Assembly (NCBI GenBank): GCA_964577935.1
Contig: CAZOAJ010000019.1
Coordinates: forward strand, 1-32,192
Length of the DNA: 32,192 nucleotides
DNA from: JABDGV01 sp964577935
GTDB taxonomy: Bacteria; Chlamydiota; Chlamydiia; Chlamydiales; FEN-1388
Direction: 5' to 3'
Shown here: one piece after another, positions 8,744-17,157 of the stretch
Numbering within the stretch: the stretch's first letter is position 1
How the letters are laid out: the number at the start of each line of letters is the position of its first letter
The notes under the pieces: generated by a model
What the model saw: the letters and a program-made list of their open reading frames with translations, nothing else
Databases searched by the model: none
Told to the model about the DNA's origin: nothing
Made by a program: the position numbers and the translations under genes

Positions 8744-9895
8744 TCAATAGGGAGCAATTCGCTTTGTGAATTGTTTGCATGCAAAGTACCAAATGACTGC
8801 CCACGGAAAGAGTATTGCCGTGATGGGCGATATAATCGTAGTTCTTGCAAGAACGGAAAAGGCTTGGATTACTATTTGAGCGAGCATTAAAAGTGCCATT
8901 GAAGTAAGCAATGAGTACATTTTTTGCTGCCTTGTGAATTTAATTGTGAGTATCATTGGAATGATTGCGGCAAGTAAGCAGAGCAATGGCTGTGTTAATT
9001 TCTGGAAAAGTGTGACATACACATCGATTGCACGTTCGCTTTGAGATTCCCAATAGAGAGGAAAAAGATGAAAGAGTTGTTTAATCGATAGCTCTTTTGG
9101 GGGTGCAGTAGCACACAAAAGATTCTCTTTATCTACTTTCAGCCGTGGTAGCTGTGCCTCAGGTATGCATTTAACAAGTTCAATCGATCCTTCTTCATTG
9201 CGTTTGAACTCTTGTACAAATAAACCAGTAGAGCTTATTTCTCCTAATTTCAGTGAATTCATATAGGAGAAGGTATCAAGCGTATAAAGCAAGAAGACAT
9301 CTGAGAATTCTTTTGTTTTTTTTGAATAATTTCGAAATATAAGCCTTGTGCCATCGTTGAGCATTATCTGCCCGACGCCTGTAGCTTTTTCATCATTCTT
9401 TTCACGTCCAAAATCACTCGATTCAATGATGCTAAGGCGTTGCAGGGCTTTTGGAAGAATGAATTGGTAGTGTCCAAGCATAAAGAAGGCAAAAATTAAT
9501 GATGAGGCAAAAAATGGCCTGAGAATTTGCAAAAGAGATCTACCCGAGACAAGCAGTGGAATAATTTCACATCGATTTTGTGCTACTAAAAGCACATGCA
9601 CGTACGCAATTCCAATAGAAAATGGAATTAACACATCCAATCTTTTAGCAATCAGGCATGTATAAAAACCAAGCCAAGCCTCGAGTTTTGTTTTCTTATC
9701 AAAGATATCTTTAATGTGGATCATCATGTCGACAAGAACTATTAACCCCATAAAAAGGAGCAGATAGGCAAGGGTTTTGAGAAAAGCTTTTTTGAAGAAA
9801 TAGAGATTTGTAATGCCTATTTTTTCACGTAGCCATGGCTTGAAAGAATTTTTAAGCAATAAGTGTGGGGAGGGTATAAAGAAGATGCCTATCAT
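8744..9895 (-). CDS. lptG: LptF/LptG-family permease (LptG-like)
   Basis: An inner-membrane permease subunit of the Lpt system, which extracts LPS from the inner membrane and passes it to the periplasmic bridge using the LptB ATPase. The 383 residues show the family plan: three membrane spans in the N-terminal third (LAYLLLFMGLIVLVDMMIHI first), a soluble beta-rich middle (GVGQIMLNDGTRLIFRNYS), and three C-terminal spans (LTQPLLCLLAAIIPMILTI onward). The ATG at 9895 is three bases after the stop of the upstream permease gene, so the pair is co-translated. Assignment as LptG rather than LptF rests on the second position in the pair and is less certain than the family. The order permease-permease/tilS/ftsH is, from memory, also found in Chlamydia. 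Confidence 0.85.
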   Translation of the reverse strand: MIGIFFIPSPHLLLKNSFKPWLREKIGITNLYFFKKAFLKTLAYLLLFMGLIVLVDMMIHIKDIFDKKTKLEAWLGFYTCLIAKRLDVLIPFSIGIAYVHVLLVAQNRCEIIPLLVSGRSLLQILRPFFASSLIFAFFMLGHYQFILPKALQRLSIIESSDFGREKNDEKATGVGQIMLNDGTRLIFRNYSKKTKEFSDVFLLYTLDTFSYMNSLKLGEISSTGLFVQEFKRNEEGSIELVKCIPEAQLPRLKVDKENLLCATAPPKELSIKQLFHLFPLYWESQSERAIDVYVTLFQKLTQPLLCLLAAIIPMILTIKFTRQQKMYSLLTSMALLMLAQIVIQAFSVLARTTIISPITAILFPWAVIWYFACKQFTKRIAPY

Positions 9896-9898
9896 ATA

Positions 9899-11089
9899 CT
9901 ATCCAGCTTGTCCTTCTTCAATGACCTGAACTCTATGAAGGAGAATTTTCAGGAGTATAATATGAGGGAGTAAAAAAAGAGTTGTTGCAATGACTGTTTT
10001 ATCATCAACAGATTTTGCAGCAAGGTAACATACAATGAATATCCCTGTGTAGAGAACACAGCGAAGCCCGGAAGTATGTGCATTTCTTCCGGTATGAATT
10101 GCACATACAGCTCCAACAAGAGCTAAAGTAAAGCAAGCAATTGAGAGGGATATCCGACGCGCTATCTCAGAAGTTATTCTTTGACTTTTCTTTTCAAGCT
10201 TCGCTGTCGATTTGTCGCTAAGTCTAAGTTGGCTCATTTCTTGGGAGATTTCATCTTGACGAGTTAAGAGGATCCTGAGCGGCATATGGTCTTCAGCAAT
10301 TTTCCAGCTTTTGGCTCCGGTCAGTTCATAGAGGTGATCTGAAGGAGTCGATACTTTTCGGGCATTCTCAATGGCAAGATCGGCGTAGTCATTTGTAAGA
10401 GCTGTGGTATTGATTATGGTAACAGATTCAGCGTTAACTGCATCGCCTTTATATTGAAGATCCTTAGCTAGCATAAGAATAAGGCTTTCATCTCCTCGTG
10501 GCATGCAAACAAATAAATCGCGTGCTTCCGCTCCTCGTTTTAATGATCCTTTCAGATCAAATGCTACTTGCGATCCCTTAAGATGCTGAGATGTATGTAA
10601 AAGAGCGAGTGGTTCCGCGTAGCGGACATCAAACTCAAGTTTTTTTGCCAAAAGATGGCTATTTGCACCCAGATCAAAAAAGACAAAAAATAAACTAAAG
10701 CTCAATAGCGCACTTGAAATAGCCAAGGGGAATAGGATTTCTTTAAGGGAAAAACCAAGAGACCTTAGTGCTGTGATTTGATACTCGCCATTAAGCTGAT
10801 TAAAATAGGTGTAAGAGGCCCAAATTGCCGAGAGGGGAATTGCGATTTGGACAAGATACGGAATCTGATATACGATGAACAGAGTGATCTTATACCAGCT
10901 GGCTCCAAGAGAAATAAATCGAGCTACTTCTTCAATTTTTGTGGTTAGGAGTATCGCCACAAGGGTGAATAATGTCGTTACGAACGCTCGAAAAAAACCT
11001 TGAGATATTGTTTTCCAGAGCGTTGGGAAAAAGAAGATCTGATTCCAATGAGAGATGGATCTGAGTATAGTATTCAAGAAATAGCTCAA
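9899..11089 (-). CDS. lptF: LptF/LptG-family permease (LptF-like)
   Basis: Partner permease of the Lpt lipopolysaccharide exporter, 396 residues. It begins with a hydrophobic span (FVTTLFTLVAILLTTKIEE), followed by QIPYLVQIAIPLSAIWASYTYF, the family's region that faces the ATPase (NGEYQITALRSLGFSLKEI), then a periplasmic beta-rich domain and C-terminal spans from about residue 310. The best start is a TTG at 11089; no ATG or GTG is available upstream in this frame and the ribosome binding site is poor. It is divergent from tilS with only 37 bases between the two starts, so their promoters must overlap or sit inside each other's 5' regions. Which of the two permeases is LptF and which LptG cannot be settled by eye. 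Confidence 0.85.
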   Translation of the reverse strand: MSYFLNTILRSISHWNQIFFFPTLWKTISQGFFRAFVTTLFTLVAILLTTKIEEVARFISLGASWYKITLFIVYQIPYLVQIAIPLSAIWASYTYFNQLNGEYQITALRSLGFSLKEILFPLAISSALLSFSLFFVFFDLGANSHLLAKKLEFDVRYAEPLALLHTSQHLKGSQVAFDLKGSLKRGAEARDLFVCMPRGDESLILMLAKDLQYKGDAVNAESVTIINTTALTNDYADLAIENARKVSTPSDHLYELTGAKSWKIAEDHMPLRILLTRQDEISQEMSQLRLSDKSTAKLEKKSQRITSEIARRISLSIACFTLALVGAVCAIHTGRNAHTSGLRCVLYTGIFIVCYLAAKSVDDKTVIATTLFLLPHIILLKILLHRVQVIEEGQAG

Positions 11090-11126
11090 TCTTATTTGTC
11101 CAACTAATGCACGGGAGTATAAAACC

Positions 11127-12167
11127 TTGGATCGCTTATCGCAAGCAATGCCTTCAATTTCTGGAAAGTGGAGCGATCATCAGATAAAAAGTTCTTTGAA
11201 GTCGTTTTTTAAACAACACTTGCCTGGATTTGCAAATAACAAGATTTCAGACCCTAGAATTTCTCCTCCAAAGCTTGTTGTTGGATTTTCAGGAGGGCCA
11301 GATTCTACATTTCTTCTCCATTCGCTCGTGCATATACTCGGATATCCAAAAGAGTGTATTCGGGCGGTTCATGTCGATCACGGCTGGCGTAAGGAGAGCT
11401 CTTTTGAAGCGGTGCTTGTCCAAGAAAGAGCACAGGAGATGGGAGTTAGCTGTTATATTGAGAAAATCGAAGAAATCCCTCAAAAGGGCAATTTAGAGGA
11501 TTTTTCACGAAATCAAAGAAGAAAAATTCTTATCGATCAATCTCGTCGTTTTGAAGCAAGTACCTTACTTCTTGGGCACAATGAAGATGATCAACTGGAA
11601 GTAGTTTCAAAAAGAATATTTGAAGGAGCTCCCTTTGTTCGTTTTGATGGGATTCTTCCATCTTCATATGAAGACGATATTCTTATACTTCGTCCGCTCT
11701 TGAAGTTTAAAAAATGCGATATTGAGAAATATCTCTCTCAAAAAGAAATTCCATCTGTTACGGATCCGACAAACTTTGATGATTCTTTTTTAAGAGCCCG
11801 TATGAGATCTCATCTTTTTCCTGCACTGAATAAGTTTTTTGGCAAAGAAGTTACTGAACCACTTTTGAGGATTGGCGCAGAGGGGTCTTTGTTGAGGGAC
11901 TTTTTTGCATCGTATATACAAAAAGCTTTTAGAATTATCGAAGATGAGAAGGGAGCTCGTTTTTTATCTGAGGGTGGAGAAGACCTTTACGCCTGGATGC
12001 AGCTTATTTTTTTACACCCTGTTTTGAGAGCTCTTCACTTGAGCAGGTCTCAAATATATGACTTAGCAGCTGCCGCTGCATTTGTTAAGGAACCAGTCCA
12101 TGTTTCAACCAAATTTGGAAAGGCATATGCAAAAAAAGGGCTTATTTACTGCCAATTCTTGTCATAA
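11127..12167 (+). CDS. tilS: tRNA(Ile)-lysidine synthase
   Basis: Modifies C34 of the CAU-anticodon isoleucine tRNA to lysidine so that it reads AUA instead of AUG. The PP-loop ATP site SGGPDS is at 55-60, followed by HVDHGWR, LLGHNEDDQLE and the DPTNFDDSFLRARMR segment typical of TilS. The length of 346 residues suggests a reduced C-terminal region compared with the E. coli enzyme. TTG 11127 is used as start because GGGAG lies at 11113-11117 with good spacing; the ATG at 11148 would shorten the protein by seven residues. TATAAA at 11118-11123, with TTGTCC 16 bases upstream, could be a promoter, and would favour the ATG. ftsH follows after 46 bases. Confidence 0.93.
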   Translation: MDRLSQAMPSISGKWSDHQIKSSLKSFFKQHLPGFANNKISDPRISPPKLVVGFSGGPDSTFLLHSLVHILGYPKECIRAVHVDHGWRKESSFEAVLVQERAQEMGVSCYIEKIEEIPQKGNLEDFSRNQRRKILIDQSRRFEASTLLLGHNEDDQLEVVSKRIFEGAPFVRFDGILPSSYEDDILILRPLLKFKKCDIEKYLSQKEIPSVTDPTNFDDSFLRARMRSHLFPALNKFFGKEVTEPLLRIGAEGSLLRDFFASYIQKAFRIIEDEKGARFLSEGGEDLYAWMQLIFLHPVLRALHLSRSQIYDLAAAAAFVKEPVHVSTKFGKAYAKKGLIYCQFLS

Positions 12168-12213
12168 ACGGACCAATCGGTCATTCTAAAGAGACTTAAT
12201 TTGAATTTTATGT

Positions 12214-15000
12214 ATGGCAGAAGATCCAAAAATTGATCGTAAAGATCCAAACTCAAGCAAAAAGTCACCCAACAACTTGATGATTGTTGTTCTGGGCGTT
12301 ATCTTTGTTATTCTGTTGATTCAGAACTTTCTTGATACAAAGATGGCTAATGTCTCATTTAGCTACCAGCTAGAGCATCTGATCAACCTTGATCTCATTA
12401 ACCCAGCCTATAGCCGTAAGATTGCCACAGCAAGTAATCTTGTTACGTTTCAAGGAAGATTTCGCGATCAGCTTTCTGATGAGTCAAAAAGAAAATTTAA
12501 ATATCTTGAAACTCTGGATGAGAAAAACGAGCTTATAGAAAGACGCTCTCAGCTTATTCAGGAGCTTGATGAGCAAAGAACGAAGGTTACTGATGCAGGG
12601 GCTCTTTTTGTTACTATCTCTGGGTTAACAATACCTTCCGGAGGGTATCAAATATTTGATGAATTCTTCGATACCTCAGATCGTCAAAACAGTATTGAAA
12701 TAAAAACTGTACAGCCTGCTTCATTTCTTTCTTTTGATCAAGTTCAGGCTCAATATCATCAAGCGTTCTCTGATGGAGGAGCTTCTTCACTTCTTGATGA
12801 CTACCAAGTTCTTGTGCGCCATCTGCGATCTCCATTGCTAGGAATAGGCGATGACACAATGAAAAATATGCTGAAAGCTTTAGATAATCAACTTTCTGCT
12901 AAGCAGACGCTTGATTCATTGGCTGCTGCTACCCTTGTTAAGAAGTGTAGCGATGACATCAAAACAGTGATAGATAAGCTTAATCAAGTTGAAGATCACA
13001 TAAGACTGCGTCAACTGCGTTCCGTGCGTTCCTATAAAGACCTTTTAGATAGCTATTTTTCAACGATTCAAAAATTGGATGATAATGCTCAAAGGCTTGA
13101 AAAGTGCCGCCAAGATGTTGCTAATGCAATTTGGTTTTTCAATAACGATGAAGTTTCCTCTCGTATACTTGAGAAACAGGATCCAGAAGTCTATCATCAG
13201 TGGTTTGTGAACGCTCAAGAAGAGTGGGATGCTTTTGATGCTAACAAGGCTGGATACTTCAAAGCTCCCGATCAGCCACTTAATAAAGCTCTTGAGAAGA
13301 CCTTCACAAGTGAAGAGTTATCTCCTAATTATGTAAGCTATTTAATTAGTTTAGCACCTGTTCTCTTGATTCTTTTCCTTCTCTATTTGGCCTTTTCAAG
13401 GCAAGTAAAGGGGATGGGGGGCAATCCAATGGATTTTGGTAAGTCGCCTGCTAAACTTTATCCTAAGGGAGCAACAAAAGTTACTTTTAAAGATGTTGCA
13501 GGTATTGATGATGCTTTAGAAGAGCTTGAAGAAGTTGTTGATTTTTTAAGGGATCCTCATAAGTTTACATCTCTTGGTGGAAGAATACCTAAAGGCGTCT
13601 TATGCGTTGGCCCTCCAGGAACTGGAAAAACATTAATCGCTAAGGCTGTTGCGGGTGAAGCTGATTGCCCTTTCTTCTCTATCTCAGGATCGGATTTTGT
13701 AGAAATGTTTGTCGGCGTCGGCGCAAGTCGAATCCGAAAAATGTTTGAGGAAGCGAAGAAAAACGCTCCTTGCATTATTTTTATTGATGAAATTGATGCT
13801 GTGGGACGGCATCGAGGTGCCGGTGTTGGTGGCGGTCATGATGAACGAGAACAGACTCTAAACCAACTTCTTGTCGAGATGGACGGGTTTGACACTAACG
13901 AAGGCATTATTATCATTGCAGCTACGAACAGGCCTGATGTTTTGGACAAAGCTTTGTTAAGGCCAGGACGCTTCGATCGGCAGGTGGTTATAAACTTCCC
14001 TGATATCAAGGGACGATTTGATATCCTTAAGGTGCATGCAAAAAAAATTAAACTCGATGAAACTGTCGACTTAATGAATTTGGCTCGAAGTACCCCAGGT
14101 TGTTCCGGCGCCGATCTTCAAAATATATTAAATGAATCGGCTCTTCTTGCTGCCCGAAGAGGGAAAATAGCTGTCTCTATGCAAGAGGTTTCTGAGTCGA
14201 GAGACAAAGTGCTCTATGGAAAAGAGCGAAGAAATTTAGAGCTTGATGCTCAAGAGAAGAAAACAACTGCCTACCATGAATCAGGTCATACGGTTGTAAG
14301 CCTTTTAGTAAAGCATGCAGACCCTGTGGATAAGGTTACGATCATTCCGAGAGGGTTTTCACTCGGTGCAACCCAGTTTATGCCGAAGAAAAATCGTGTC
14401 AGCTATTGGAAGAAAGAACTTCTAGATAGACTAGCTGTCTTAATGGGCGGTAGGGCTGCAGAAGATATTTTTGTCGGCGATTTTTCTTCCGGAGCAAAGC
14501 AAGATATTGAACAAGCAACACAGCTTGCACGAAGTATGGTGTGTGAGTGGGGCATGAGCGATCAGCTTGGCGCTGTTGCTTATGATGAGCGTTCAGAAGG
14601 TGGTCAGTATCTTGGGATGTCTTCCTACAAGGATAAGACCTATTCTGAGCGAACAGCTGAGAGCATAGATAGCGAAGTGAAGAAAATTTTGGACGAAGCA
14701 TATCAGAAAGCATTCACCTTAATTTCAGAAAATCGCGATGTTGTTGAATTGATGACTGATATGTTATTGGAATTTGAAACTCTTGATGCTGAAGATGTTC
14801 TCAACATTGTCGAGCGCAAGTGGAATTCAGATGACAAGCGTGAGAAGGTTCGTAAATTTCTTGGTGACGCCGCAAAGGGTTCTCAAGGTCCAATGGTCGA
14901 TTCTCAAGAATCAAAAGATGTCAAAAGTGAAAATTCGACTACACCTCATTTTGGTGATCAAGGATCAGCTGATCCTAAGCCCTCTTCTTCGATAACATAA
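12214..15000 (+). CDS. ftsH: ATP-dependent zinc metalloprotease FtsH
   Basis: A membrane-anchored AAA+ protease that degrades damaged membrane proteins and unstable regulators. The first span is at about residues 23-41 (MIVVLGVIFVILLIQNFL) and the second at about 378-396 (LAPVLLILFLLYLAFS). Walker A GPPGTGKT is at 466-473, Walker B is IIFIDEIDAVG, and the zinc site is HESGH at 688-692. The extracytoplasmic segment between the spans is about 335 residues, far longer than the roughly 70 in E. coli, with helical, charged, coiled-coil-like stretches. The total of 928 residues resembles the enlarged FtsH of Chlamydia. The last 30 or so residues are a polar tail rich in Ser, Asp and Lys. No strong ribosome binding site is seen before ATG 12214, which may rely on read-through from tilS. 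Confidence 0.97.
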   Translation: MAEDPKIDRKDPNSSKKSPNNLMIVVLGVIFVILLIQNFLDTKMANVSFSYQLEHLINLDLINPAYSRKIATASNLVTFQGRFRDQLSDESKRKFKYLETLDEKNELIERRSQLIQELDEQRTKVTDAGALFVTISGLTIPSGGYQIFDEFFDTSDRQNSIEIKTVQPASFLSFDQVQAQYHQAFSDGGASSLLDDYQVLVRHLRSPLLGIGDDTMKNMLKALDNQLSAKQTLDSLAAATLVKKCSDDIKTVIDKLNQVEDHIRLRQLRSVRSYKDLLDSYFSTIQKLDDNAQRLEKCRQDVANAIWFFNNDEVSSRILEKQDPEVYHQWFVNAQEEWDAFDANKAGYFKAPDQPLNKALEKTFTSEELSPNYVSYLISLAPVLLILFLLYLAFSRQVKGMGGNPMDFGKSPAKLYPKGATKVTFKDVAGIDDALEELEEVVDFLRDPHKFTSLGGRIPKGVLCVGPPGTGKTLIAKAVAGEADCPFFSISGSDFVEMFVGVGASRIRKMFEEAKKNAPCIIFIDEIDAVGRHRGAGVGGGHDEREQTLNQLLVEMDGFDTNEGIIIIAATNRPDVLDKALLRPGRFDRQVVINFPDIKGRFDILKVHAKKIKLDETVDLMNLARSTPGCSGADLQNILNESALLAARRGKIAVSMQEVSESRDKVLYGKERRNLELDAQEKKTTAYHESGHTVVSLLVKHADPVDKVTIIPRGFSLGATQFMPKKNRVSYWKKELLDRLAVLMGGRAAEDIFVGDFSSGAKQDIEQATQLARSMVCEWGMSDQLGAVAYDERSEGGQYLGMSSYKDKTYSERTAESIDSEVKKILDEAYQKAFTLISENRDVVELMTDMLLEFETLDAEDVLNIVERKWNSDDKREKVRKFLGDAAKGSQGPMVDSQESKDVKSENSTTPHFGDQGSADPKPSSSIT

Positions 15001-15019
15001 GCCTTAATCCTACTAAAAT

Positions 15020-15071
15020 TTTACCTTCTTCCTATTGATCGCAGAAACTGCCTAAATAGGAAGAAGGTAAA
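15020..15071. terminator. Bidirectional terminator-like hairpin between ftsH and a convergent gene
   Basis: A perfect 17-bp inverted repeat: 15020-15036 (TTTACCTTCTTCCTATT) and 15055-15071, separated by an 18-base loop. It sits 20 bases after the ftsH stop and about 95 bases before the stop of the gene on the other strand. The outer A/T pairs give short U runs on both strands, consistent with termination in either direction. Confidence 0.7.
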
Positions 15072-15164
15072 TTTCCTTAGATATTCGAGATCACTTTTTA
15101 CTCCCTTGCAGCTATTACATCGTCATTGTTCCTATTTCAAGCCTTGCTTAGATAACTTACCTGA

Positions 15165-16850
15165 TCAGAATGGATCGATAAGCGAAAGAGAGAAGTTTCC
15201 GGGTAATTCTATTAAAGTTACCTTTATGGATTCCTTGTCGAAAATGAGAAGTTTTTGGAGATAAGGATTGGTTTCGTTGAGCTTTTTTAACTCTTTTTCA
15301 AGACATGTTTTTGTGTCGAGGTCGAGATTGTCAAAAATTGGAGAAAATCCAGTAAGAGTGATTTCATAGAATAGCTGCTTGTTATTATCGGATATATTTT
15401 TAGGACTGCTCAAAGCAGCCAATAATTGGGTTGCTATTTCTTTTTCATGCGATTGCACGTCCATAATGGGCAACTTAAACTTCATGCAACAGAGTTCAAG
15501 TGTTTCACTTATGTTGCTCATTAAAGAAGTTAAAAAACCATTTGCGCTGAGTGGATCTGGAAATTTCTTTGTAACTTTATGAATAACTCGGTAGTTACGA
15601 ACATCGGCATCGATTGATGACTCGCAATCGATTCGGTTGTTTGAAAAGATCGAGCTACATAATAACCTCGCATGGTCTGATTCCTTTTCAGGCAATAGAT
15701 ATATCATTTCCATACAGATAGAAAGCGCATTTACAGTTAGCTTAATCGCTGGAAACTTATCTATTATTTTTTGAATAAATAAAACTTTTGATAAAGAGGA
15801 GCAGTTTTCGTTCCTTTTAAGCAGGCGGCATATCTGTTCGAATTCAAAGCTTGTCAGATCGTTTGCGTTAAAAAAATTTGATGCATGAGTAAGAGAAGAC
15901 TCAGAACAATCAGAAATAATGTCGATAACAGAATTTCCAGTCGAGCCAAGGACGGCAAAGAGAAATGCATTCTCATCGAGGTCTTTGGGTAAATCTTGAA
16001 AGCACCTATGGGCAAATTCTATAAATTGTTCGTTCGTTAGGAACGTCTCTAAGGATTCTGTGTCTTGAAGGTTGGAGTAAGAGCATTCCTGAGGGGACAT
16101 CTGTGAGGTCAGACTTTTTCGTGTTAAATATAAAAGAATAATAAAATCAGCAAGAAAAGTAGTTCTTTCATAGGTTTTGTATTCGTGAATTTCACTTATA
16201 TTTATTTTTTTAAGTGCCTTGAAAATAAGGGAATTTGCCTCTTCAAGGGTGAGTTTTGGAAAGTGTGAAAAGATAGCCTTTAAAAAATGTGATCGATAAA
16301 GGAGATGTGAATCATCTTTAACTTCGATCGGCCATTGCATTGATGAGAATGAGTTTTCTTGATTAAGGAGAATCCCATGTATTTTATCGAGTTCTATCTC
16401 ATTTGCTATACAGCTGATGAATGTGTTTGCGCATTCAGGTTGGTTTGATAAGTTTTTATTTCTTAAATCTTTTGCATACACTAAAGCTAGATGGGCCGCT
16501 GAATATCCAATAACTTCAACGACATGATCATTATTCTGAAAGTTGTGAATGTCGCTTTGATTTGGTTGATCTTTAGCTTGTTTGAGAAGATAGCTAAGAT
16601 TCATGAGGACGATGTAAATGTCGATGGCGGAAGATTCAAAGAAGGAATTATTCAAATTGGAATGTAACCATTCACGCAGTTCGTAAAATGTATGATCAGG
16701 AGATTTGGTTTTCGATTCACTTAGAATTTTGTGTAGAGAATAGCGTGGATTTTCAGGGGTTCCCACATAGCTCATTTTATCAAGATCTTCTTCATCATTG
16801 CGAGTGTAGATGCATTGCGTCAGTTTGCTTGAAACTCGTGAGGTTTTCAT
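15165..16850 (-). CDS. Hypothetical protein, 561 residues
   Basis: Not recognised. The frame is open further upstream (to 17051), but that extension is low-complexity, Phe/Tyr-rich and unlikely to be translated. ATG 16850 (MKTSRVSSKLTQ) is preferred, with GGAAA about 10-14 bases upstream. The protein appears soluble and largely helical, polar and Asn/Ser-rich at the N-terminus, with scattered cysteines, no signal peptide, no membrane span and no catalytic motif I can name. It converges on ftsH and diverges from rpsA, sitting as a single gene between two conserved blocks. That position and composition suggest a lineage-specific gene, perhaps secreted, but there is no direct evidence for its role. 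Confidence 0.75.
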   Translation of the reverse strand: MKTSRVSSKLTQCIYTRNDEEDLDKMSYVGTPENPRYSLHKILSESKTKSPDHTFYELREWLHSNLNNSFFESSAIDIYIVLMNLSYLLKQAKDQPNQSDIHNFQNNDHVVEVIGYSAAHLALVYAKDLRNKNLSNQPECANTFISCIANEIELDKIHGILLNQENSFSSMQWPIEVKDDSHLLYRSHFLKAIFSHFPKLTLEEANSLIFKALKKINISEIHEYKTYERTTFLADFIILLYLTRKSLTSQMSPQECSYSNLQDTESLETFLTNEQFIEFAHRCFQDLPKDLDENAFLFAVLGSTGNSVIDIISDCSESSLTHASNFFNANDLTSFEFEQICRLLKRNENCSSLSKVLFIQKIIDKFPAIKLTVNALSICMEMIYLLPEKESDHARLLCSSIFSNNRIDCESSIDADVRNYRVIHKVTKKFPDPLSANGFLTSLMSNISETLELCCMKFKLPIMDVQSHEKEIATQLLAALSSPKNISDNNKQLFYEITLTGFSPIFDNLDLDTKTCLEKELKKLNETNPYLQKLLIFDKESIKVTLIELPGNFSLSLIDPF

Positions 16851-17157
16851 AAAATAGCTTTTTCCGAATTTTAAGTTGATTGATCCAGATTGGATAGTTA
16901 TTGTGTAATGAAAGTTTTTTATTGTTTTTGATTTAAAATGAAAAGAATAAATAAAAAATGAGATAAAGTAACAAAATGTATAAAGATCTGCATTCCTTAT
17001 GTAGAGGGTTCGTGATAAGTGTTGCGATGACCAATAATAATGCAAAGTCAAAATAATCTACGAGCTAGCTTTTTGAGACTTTGTTTTTTGCGATTGCGCG
17101 ATTCGCTGCGCTTTGATACCCTTGCACACTATATTTCAAATCTGGAGAACCTTTAAC
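16851..17157. other. Divergent intergenic region upstream of rpsA
   Basis: About 307 bases between two divergent starts. The left half, 16900-16985, is strongly AT-rich. The right half has GC-rich short repeats of GCGATT/GCGC around 17089-17110. It must carry promoters for the leftward hypothetical gene and for rpsA, but no clear consensus pair was found. The rpsA ribosome binding site GGAG is at 17144-17147. Confidence 0.5.

Noticed and set aside
8755..8773. CAATTC/GAATTG hairpin at the end of lptG
   Set aside because: Short, AT-rich, inside the coding region and without a T tract on the minus strand.
8622..8804. Minus-strand 60-residue frame overlapping the end of lptG
   Set aside because: It overlaps the real lptG 3' end, has no ribosome binding site, and its composition is not protein-like.
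16851..17051. N-terminal extension of the 15165-16850 gene
   Set aside because: The added 67 residues are Phe/Tyr/Ser-rich low complexity from AT-rich DNA; ATG 16850 has a better leader.
17113..17157. Upstream start of rpsA adding 15 residues
   Set aside because: It would place the strong GGAG ribosome binding site inside the coding region, and S1 proteins usually begin close to the ATG at 17158.
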